Assembly (NCBI GenBank): GCA_002392325.1
Contig: DGGS01000126.1
Location: 1-13,094, forward strand
Direction of reading: 5' to 3'
Length of the DNA: 13,094 bases
Source of the DNA: Bacteroidales bacterium UBA3868
GTDB taxonomy: Bacteria > Bacteroidota > Bacteroidia > Bacteroidales > WCHB1-69
The first letter of the stretch is position 1. Each line of letters opens with the position of its first letter. Of this stretch, positions 7,770 to 13,094 are shown piece after piece. The notes under the pieces are model-generated. The model saw only the letters and a program-made list of their open reading frames with translations. It did no database searches and was not told where the DNA came from. The position numbers were made by a program, and so were the translations under genes.

Positions 7770-8465
7770 ATGGCTAAAATATCAAAAAAGCGCAAAGAAG
7801 TTTTTGCTAAATTTGATAAGAGTAAAGTTTACGCTTTACCGGAAGCTATCCAGGTGGTGAAAGACCTCACATATACCAAATTTGACGCATCATTTGACAT
7901 TGACGTGCGTTTGGGCGTTGACCCTCGTAAGGCCAATCAGATGGTTCGCGGTATTGTGACGTTGCCTCACGGAACTGGCAAGGTTATCCGCGTGCTCGTA
8001 CTCTGCACTCCAGACAAAGAAGAAGAGGCAAAGGCTGCGGGAGCTGATTATGTTGGTTTGGATGAATACGTTGACAAGATCAAGCAAGGCTGGACGGATG
8101 TTGACGTTATCATCACCATGCCGAGCGTGATGCCGAAGATCGGTGCTCTCGGTAGAATATTGGGTCCCCGTGGTTTGATGCCGAACCCCAAGTCCGGTAC
8201 GGTAACGATGGAGGTCGGCAAGGCCGTCTCCGAAGTGAAAGCCGGTAAGATCGACTTCAAGGTGGACAAATACGGTATCATCCACACTTCCATTGGAAAG
8301 AATCGTTTTTCTGTGGACCAATTGACCGACAACGCTCGCGAAATGCTCAGCACTGTCATCAAATTGAAACCGACATCCGCCAAAGGTACGTACATCAAGA
8401 GCATCTACCTCTCCACGACCATGAGTCCTGGTGTGCAGGTGGATCCCAAATCCGTTACATTATAA
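7770..8465 (+). CDS. rplA: 50S ribosomal protein L1
   Basis: L1 forms the mobile stalk near the ribosomal exit site and moves deacylated tRNA out. At 231 residues it has the family's usual length. Residues 1-68 and about 160-231 make up domain I, with domain II between. The family signature [19 protein letters not shown] is at 127-145, and the C-terminal block [11 protein letters not shown] (215-225) is present. In E. coli, L1 represses its own operon by binding the rplK leader. The 39 bases before rplK here show no evident copy of that site, so regulation may differ. rplJ starts only 20 bases after the stop. Confidence 0.97.
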   Translation: MAKISKKRKEVFAKFDKSKVYALPEAIQVVKDLTYTKFDASFDIDVRLGVDPRKANQMVRGIVTLPHGTGKVIRVLVLCTPDKEEEAKAAGADYVGLDEYVDKIKQGWTDVDVIITMPSVMPKIGALGRILGPRGLMPNPKSGTVTMEVGKAVSEVKAGKIDFKVDKYGIIHTSIGKNRFSVDQLTDNAREMLSTVIKLKPTSAKGTYIKSIYLSTTMSPGVQVDPKSVTL

Positions 8466-8485
8466 TTTAAAGATTAGTTAGTAGT

Positions 8486-9004
8486 ATGAAACAAGAACAA
8501 AAAGCTCAAATTATAGAAGAAATAGCACAGGACTTGGCTAACTATTCCCATGTATATGTAACCGATATTTCCGGTTTCACGGTTAGTACAGTCAACCAGT
8601 TGCGCAGACTCTGTTTCAAGCGCGACGTGAAATTGAAAGTGGTGAAGAACACCCTTCTGAAACGCGCCATGGACCAGGCCGAAGCGGACTATTCCGAAAT
8701 CTATCCGGTGTTGAACGGAGCCACTTCCATCATGTTGTGCAATACGGGCAATGTGCCCGCACGTCTGATCAAGGAATTTCGTGCCAAGAATGACAAACCC
8801 CTGATCAAGGCTGCCTTCATTGAGGAAACCGCTTACATCGGAGACGACCAGTTGGAAGCTCTGTGCAATATCAAGTCTCGCGAAGAATTGATTGGCGATA
8901 TCGTCGCTTTGTTGCAATCACCTGCTAAGAATGTGGTTTCCGCACTCCAGTCTGGTGGTGGCAAGTTGGCCGGTATTGTTAAAACATTATCCGAAAGACA
9001 ATAA
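8486..9004 (+). CDS. rplJ: 50S ribosomal protein L10
   Basis: L10 anchors the L7/L12 dimers to the GTPase-associated centre. The 172-residue protein has the rRNA-binding N-terminal domain with VKNTLLKRAM (53-62) and a C-terminal helical tail (about 134-172), the region that carries the L7/L12 dimers in relatives. Length matches the family. In many bacteria a structured L10 leader precedes rplJ and mediates autoregulation by the L10-L7/L12 complex. Here only 20 bases separate rplA and rplJ, so a full leader cannot fit in the spacer and any such element would have to lie inside rplA or be absent. The start context is A/T-rich. Confidence 0.97.
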   Translation: MKQEQKAQIIEEIAQDLANYSHVYVTDISGFTVSTVNQLRRLCFKRDVKLKVVKNTLLKRAMDQAEADYSEIYPVLNGATSIMLCNTGNVPARLIKEFRAKNDKPLIKAAFIEETAYIGDDQLEALCNIKSREELIGDIVALLQSPAKNVVSALQSGGGKLAGIVKTLSERQ

Positions 9005-9060
9005 AAATCAAATTTTTAAAAAACAATTCATTTAGTAAAAACATTTAAAAAAATAAAATT
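9005..9060 (+). promoter_or_regulatory. A/T-rich rplL leader without Shine-Dalgarno
   Basis: The 56 bases between rplJ and rplL are almost entirely A and T, with long A runs and no purine-rich G-containing ribosome site. Unstructured A-rich leaders favour efficient initiation in Bacteroidota, which rarely use Shine-Dalgarno pairing. This fits the need for several L7/L12 copies per ribosome compared with one L10. No terminator or promoter element is visible in it. Confidence 0.5.
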
Positions 9061-9441
9061 ATGGCAGATTTGAAAGCATTTGCAGAACAATTAGTGAACT
9101 TGACTGTTAAAGAAGTTAACGAGTTAGCTCAAATTTTGAAAGAAGAATACGGTATTGAGCCCGCAGCCGCCGCAGTTGCAGTAGCAGCAGGTCCCGCAGC
9201 TGGCGCTGGTGCAGCCGCCGCTGAAGAGAAAACCGAATTCAATGTAATCCTGAAATCCGCTGGTGCTCAGAAATTACAAGTTGTTAAATTAGTGAAGGAA
9301 CTCACCAGCCTTGGTCTGAAAGAGGCTAAGGAACTCGTTGACGGTGCTCCCAAGGCCGTTAAGGAAGGCGTTTCCAAAGACGAAGCTGAGTCTTTGAAGA
9401 AAGCCCTCGAAGAAGTTGGCGCTGAGGTCGAACTCAACTAA
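9061..9441 (+). CDS. rplL: 50S ribosomal protein L7/L12
   Basis: L7/L12 is the multicopy stalk protein that recruits and activates translational GTPases. The 126-residue acidic protein has the dimerising N-terminal domain (about 1-35), an Ala/Gly-rich flexible hinge (36-55), and the compact C-terminal factor-binding domain (57-126). That domain includes [20 protein letters not shown] (75-94) and a [15 protein letters not shown] segment (95-109). All parts have the normal length. Codons in the hinge lean to GCA and GCC. After its TAA comes the 129-base structured spacer before rpoB. Confidence 0.98.
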   Translation: MADLKAFAEQLVNLTVKEVNELAQILKEEYGIEPAAAAVAVAAGPAAGAGAAAAEEKTEFNVILKSAGAQKLQVVKLVKELTSLGLKEAKELVDGAPKAVKEGVSKDEAESLKKALEEVGAEVELN

Positions 9442-9460
9442 TTTCAACATAACCCCCATC

Positions 9461-9503
9461 AATAGTACAACACTTCCACTTCGGTGGAAGTATTGTACTT
9501 ATT
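9461..9503 (+). terminator. Strong hairpin with C(UUCG)G loop in the rplL-rpoB spacer (attenuator or processing site)
   Basis: GTACAACACTTCCAC (9465-9479) pairs with GTGGAAGTATTGTAC (9484-9498), with one C-A mismatch (9471/9492) and the loop TTCG closed by C-G, an exceptionally stable tetraloop. A9464-T9499 adds a pair, and three more (9461-9463 with 9501-9503) form if T9500 is bulged. The sequence after it is T-rich but interrupted by G and A, so full termination is unlikely. In E. coli the rplL-rpoB gap holds a partial terminator and an RNase III site; an analogous role here is inference. Confidence 0.6.
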
Positions 9504-9512
9504 GTTGTCTAT

Positions 9513-9547
9513 AATACCCACTGATTGGTATTCCCCTTAAAATCAGT
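9513..9547 (+). promoter_or_regulatory. Possible H-type RNA pseudoknot upstream of rpoB
   Basis: AATACC (9513-9518) pairs with GGTATT (9527-9532) to make a 6-bp stem. The loop bases ACTGATT (9520-9526) pair perfectly with AATCAGT (9541-9547) downstream, making a 7-bp second stem. Connecting loops would be 1, 0 and 8 bases, a geometry well suited to an H-type pseudoknot. The same bases also allow a competing simple hairpin formed by the second stem alone. It ends 23 bases before the rpoB start. I recognise no known riboswitch class; the third loop is not A-rich as in preQ1-I. Confidence 0.35.
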
Positions 9548-9570
9548 ATTAACATTCAAATTCAAAAGTC

Positions 9571-12500
9571 TTGGCAACGAATAACAACAAAAGAATTAGT
9601 TTCGCATCAACAAGACCGGTTGAATATCCTGACTTTTTGGACATTCAGCTGAAATCTTTCCGGGAGTTTTTCCAAATCGACACCGACGCCGAGTGCCGCC
9701 ACAATGAAGGCCTTTACCGCGCATTCGCCGAAAACTTCCCGATCACCGATGCGAGAAACAGTTTCGTCCTCGAATTCCTCGATTATTATATCGACGCTCC
9801 CCGCTATACGATGGACGAATGCCTTGAAAGAGGTTTGACATACAGTGTTCCCTTGAAAGCCAAACTGAAGCTTTCCTGCAATGACGTCGAACACGAGGAT
9901 TTTGAAACCATCATCCAAGATGTTTATTTGGGCATGATCCCTTACATGACACCGAGCGGCACGTTCATCATCAATGGCGCCGAGCGTGTGGTGGTTTCCC
10001 AATTGCACCGTTCCCCGGGCGTCTTCTTCGGTTTCTCTTACCACACCAACGGAACACCGCTTTACTCCGCCCGTATCATCCCGTTCAAGGGTTCCTGGAT
10101 GGAGTTCACGACCGATATCAACAACGTGATGTATGCGTATATCGATCGTAAAAAGAAATTACCGGTTACCACTTTGCTTCGCGCCATCGGTTATGAGACC
10201 GACAAGGACATCCTGAGCATTTTCGATATCGCTCACGAGGTCAAGGCCACCAAAGCGAACCTGAAGAAATATCTGGGAGAGAAATTTGCCGCAGCCGTCA
10301 CCAAAACCTGGTATGAGGATTTTGTGGACGACGAGACCGGTGAGGTGGTGAATATCGAGCGTACCGAGGTCATCATCGACCGCGAGACAATATTCGAGAA
10401 ACAGCACATCCAAATGATTACGGATGCTAATATCAAAACCGTACTCTTCCATAAGACAGACGAGAAGAACACGGACTACTCCGTGATTTTCAATACTTTG
10501 CAGAAAGACCCGACAAACTCTGGCAAACAGGCTATTGAGTATATCTATCTGCAGTTGAAGAGCACGACTGCTCCTGATGAGGAGACAGCACGTGCCACTT
10601 TGGACAAACTTTTCTTCTCTGATAAGCGTTACGACCTTGGGGAGGTTGGTCGTTACCGTATCAATAAGAAATTGAATCTCAATATTCCGATGGAGACGGG
10701 TGTGTTGACCAATGAGGACATCATCTCCATTATCCGTTATTTGGTTGAGTTGATCAACAACAAGACGGATGTGGATGATATCGACCACTTGAGCAACCGT
10801 CGCGTGCGTACCGTCGGAGAACAATTATACAACCAATTCAGTTTGGGTCTTAACCGCATGGCCCGTACCATCCGTGAGAAGATGAATGTTCGTGACCATG
10901 AGTTGTTCTCACCCGTTGACTTGATCAACTCCAAGACATTGTCTTCTGTGGTGAACTCCTTCTTCGGTACGAATCAACTTTCACAGTTTATGGACCAAAC
11001 GAACCCGTTGTCGGAGATTACGCATAAGCGTCGTATTTCCGCTTTGGGTCCTGGAGGTCTGTCGCGTGAACGTGCCGGTTTTGAGGTGCGTGACGTACAC
11101 TACACGCATTATGGCCGTTTGTGTACCATTGAGACCCCTGAAGGCCCGAACATCGGTTTGATTTCCTCCTTGTGTGTTTTCGCCAAGATCAATCATCTTG
11201 GATTTATTGAGACTCCGTACCGTCGGGTGGAGAACGGCAAGGTGCTCTTCAACGAGCCGCCGGTATTCCTCACCGCTGAGGAGGAAGACAACAAGCGTAT
11301 CGCCCAGGCGAACACGCCGATGGACGAGAATGATATGTTGGGTGAGAAGGTGAAAGCCCGTCGTCTTGCCGATTATCCTATATTGCCAAGAGAGGATATC
11401 GACTTGATAGACATTGCTCCAAACCAGATTGCCTCTATAGCCGCTTCTTTGATTCCGTTCTTGGAGAACGATGACGCCAACCGTGCGTTGATGGGTTCCA
11501 ACATGATGCGTCAGGCAGTGCCTTTGTTGCGTCCTGAAGCGCCCATCGTCGGTACCGGTCTTGAACATAAAGTGGCTGTGGATTCCCGCGCCGTACTGCT
11601 TGCTGAAGGCAATGGTGTCGTGAAGTCAGTTGACGCGCAACATATTGAAATTGAGTATGAACGCACCGAAACGGAAGAGTTGGTGAGCTTCGATCCGGCA
11701 GCCAAGAACTATGAGTTGCTGAAGTTCAGAAGAACCAACCAGAACTCCTGCATCAACATGCGCCCGATTGTGACGAAAGGTCAGAAAGTGAAGAAGGGCG
11801 ATGTGCTGACGGAAGGTTATGCTACCGAGAACGGAGAGTTGGCCCTTGGCCGCAACCTGATGGTGGCATTCATGCCTTGGAAGGGCTACAACTTCGAGGA
11901 TGCTGTCGTGATTTCCGAGAAGGCCGTAACGGACGATTTGTACACTTCTATACATATTGAGTCTTTCACCATGGATGTTCGCGATACCAAGCGCGGTATC
12001 GAGGAACTCACCAACGACATTCCGAATGTTTCCACGGAGGCCACCAGCGATTTGATGGAGAATGGTCTTATCCGCGTGGGCGCCGAGGTGAACGAAGGTG
12101 ACATCCTGATTGGTAAGATCACCCCGAAAGGTGAATCTTATCCCAGTCCTGAGGAGAAGCTTCTCCGCGCCATTTTCGGCGACAAGGCCGGCGATGTGAA
12201 AGACGCCTCTCTGAAAGCGCCGCCATCCATGAAGGGTGTGGTTATCGGTGCGAAGGATTTGTCCAGACGTATCAAAGACAGAAAATCCAAAGCCAAAGAT
12301 AAGGATATCGTAACTGAAATTGAGGAGAAATACCAGTCTCAGTTCGACCACTTGCATGATGTGGCAGTATCCAAGCTGTACAAGATTCTGGAAGGCAAGA
12401 TTGCCCATAACATTCATGACAATGCCAAGAATGTCGTGATTGCCAAGGGTGCCAAGTTCTCCCAGAAGATGCTGAACACAGTTGATTTCACATCCGTTGC

Positions 12501-13094
12501 CATTTCCAAATGGACCAACGATGCTAAGATCAACAGTTTGGTTGCCGAGATTATCCGCAATTACCTTATCAAGGTCAGAGAACTCAATGCGAAGAAGACA
12601 CGTGAGGTGTTTGATGCCACTATCGGTACGGAATTGCCGGCAGGCGTTGTTCAAATGGCGAAGGTTTACATTGCCAACAAGCGCAAACTGCGTATTGGTG
12701 ACAAGATGGCCGGTCGTCACGGTAACAAGGGTTGTGTGGCCAAGATCGTGCGCCAAGAGGATCTTCCGTTCCTTGAGGACGGTCGTCCGGTTGACGTGGT
12801 GTTGAACCCGCTGGGTGTGCCTTCCCGTATGAACTTGGGTCAGATTTACGAGACCGTGTTGGGTTGGGCAGGCAAGAAAATGGGCGTGAAGTATGCTACC
12901 CCGATTTTCGATGGCGCTTCCATTGACCAGATCAATGAGTTGATGAAAGAAGCCGGCCTTCCGGAGAATGGCAGCACGCAGTTGTATGATGGTGAGACGG
13001 GCGAGCCGTTCCATCAGAAGGCAACAGTGGGTTACATCTATTATTTGAAACTGCACCATATGGTTGACGACAAGATGCACGCCCGTTCCATCGG
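9571..13094 (+). CDS. rpoB: DNA-directed RNA polymerase subunit beta (3' partial)
   Basis: The frame runs off the window after 1174 codons, lacking roughly the last 100 residues. TTG at 9571 is the only standard start between the in-frame stop at 9550-9552 and the conserved N-terminus [20 protein letters not shown]. It gives the familiar M-A-T-N-N-N opening, and its TTGGCA context mirrors the ATGGCA/ATGGCT starts of neighbouring genes. The rifampicin pocket reads [20 protein letters not shown] (469-488), with Ser471, Asp475, His485, Arg488 and Ser490 matching E. coli 512, 516, 526, 529 and 531, so no classic resistance change is present. The active-site lysines are in [12 protein letters not shown] (Lys1045, Lys1053), followed by [17 protein letters not shown]. 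The window stops just after DDKMHARSI. rpoC is expected next but is not included. Confidence 0.97.
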   Translation, partial: MATNNNKRISFASTRPVEYPDFLDIQLKSFREFFQIDTDAECRHNEGLYRAFAENFPITDARNSFVLEFLDYYIDAPRYTMDECLERGLTYSVPLKAKLKLSCNDVEHEDFETIIQDVYLGMIPYMTPSGTFIINGAERVVVSQLHRSPGVFFGFSYHTNGTPLYSARIIPFKGSWMEFTTDINNVMYAYIDRKKKLPVTTLLRAIGYETDKDILSIFDIAHEVKATKANLKKYLGEKFAAAVTKTWYEDFVDDETGEVVNIERTEVIIDRETIFEKQHIQMITDANIKTVLFHKTDEKNTDYSVIFNTLQKDPTNSGKQAIEYIYLQLKSTTAPDEETARATLDKLFFSDKRYDLGEVGRYRINKKLNLNIPMETGVLTNEDIISIIRYLVELINNKTDVDDIDHLSNRRVRTVGEQLYNQFSLGLNRMARTIREKMNVRDHELFSPVDLINSKTLSSVVNSFFGTNQLSQFMDQTNPLSEITHKRRISALGPGGLSRERAGFEVRDVHYTHYGRLCTIETPEGPNIGLISSLCVFAKINHLGFIETPYRRVENGKVLFNEPPVFLTAEEEDNKRIAQANTPMDENDMLGEKVKARRLADYPILPREDIDLIDIAPNQIASIAASLIPFLENDDANRALMGSNMMRQAVPLLRPEAPIVGTGLEHKVAVDSRAVLLAEGNGVVKSVDAQHIEIEYERTETEELVSFDPAAKNYELLKFRRTNQNSCINMRPIVTKGQKVKKGDVLTEGYATENGELALGRNLMVAFMPWKGYNFEDAVVISEKAVTDDLYTSIHIESFTMDVRDTKRGIEELTNDIPNVSTEATSDLMENGLIRVGAEVNEGDILIGKITPKGESYPSPEEKLLRAIFGDKAGDVKDASLKAPPSMKGVVIGAKDLSRRIKDRKSKAKDKDIVTEIEEKYQSQFDHLHDVAVSKLYKILEGKIAHNIHDNAKNVVIAKGAKFSQKMLNTVDFTSVAISKWTNDAKINSLVAEIIRNYLIKVRELNAKKTREVFDATIGTELPAGVVQMAKVYIANKRKLRIGDKMAGRHGNKGCVAKIVRQEDLPFLEDGRPVDVVLNPLGVPSRMNLGQIYETVLGWAGKKMGVKYATPIFDGASIDQINELMKEAGLPENGSTQLYDGETGEPFHQKATVGYIYYLKLHHMVDDKMHARSI

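Noticed and set aside
9510..9515. TATAAT as a promoter -10 box for rpoB
   Set aside because: Bacteroidota primary sigma uses TAnnTTTG rather than TATAAT, no -35-like element lies at 16-18 bases (TTGTAC is 11 bases away), and the bases overlap the proposed pseudoknot stem.
9513..9547. preQ1-I riboswitch
   Set aside because: Size and pseudoknot shape are similar, but the A-rich third loop and conserved stem sequence of that class are absent, and rpoB is not a queuosine gene.
11626..13080. 484-codon open frame on the minus strand inside rpoB
   Set aside because: It lies wholly antisense to unmistakable RpoB, its translation resembles no protein, and long antisense frames arise from the codon bias of conserved genes.

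Overview
The window looks like a chromosomal segment from a member of the Bacteroidota, probably Bacteroidales. A surface protein ends in a type IX secretion (Por) sorting domain. Genes start behind A-rich leaders with little sign of Shine-Dalgarno pairing. One intergenic region carries the Bacteroidota promoter element TAnnTTTG. RpoB and the ribosomal proteins read like those of this phylum. All genes I support are on the + strand.

Bases 1-3687 are the 3' end (1228 codons) of a very large secreted protein. It has ten consecutive cysteine-paired Ig-like modules of 84-92 residues, alternating in two types, then a non-repeated aromatic-rich region, then the sorting domain. A strong intrinsic terminator follows. 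Next comes a two-gene unit overlapping by one base: an MsbA-type ABC exporter and trmB (tRNA m7G46 methyltransferase).

From about 6280 onward lies the core transcription/translation cluster: promoter and leader, secE, nusG, rplK, rplA, rplJ, rplL and rpoB. RpoB is cut off by the window end after 1174 codons. Together these supply a translocon subunit, an elongation factor, the L11/L1 arm and L10-L7/L12 stalk of the 50S subunit, and the RNA polymerase beta subunit. No tRNA-Trp or tuf gene stands before secE.

Most of the window is ordinary core genome. The best candidates for something undescribed are (1) the 129-nt rplL-rpoB spacer, which has a long hairpin capped by a C(UUCG)G loop, a possible H-type pseudoknot, and a TTG start for rpoB; and (2) the alternating two-type, two-cysteine module array of the surface protein with its unassigned pre-sorting domain. 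I see no CRISPR array, insertion sequence, tRNA, rRNA or prophage gene. The RNA structures were paired by eye, not by energy calculation.
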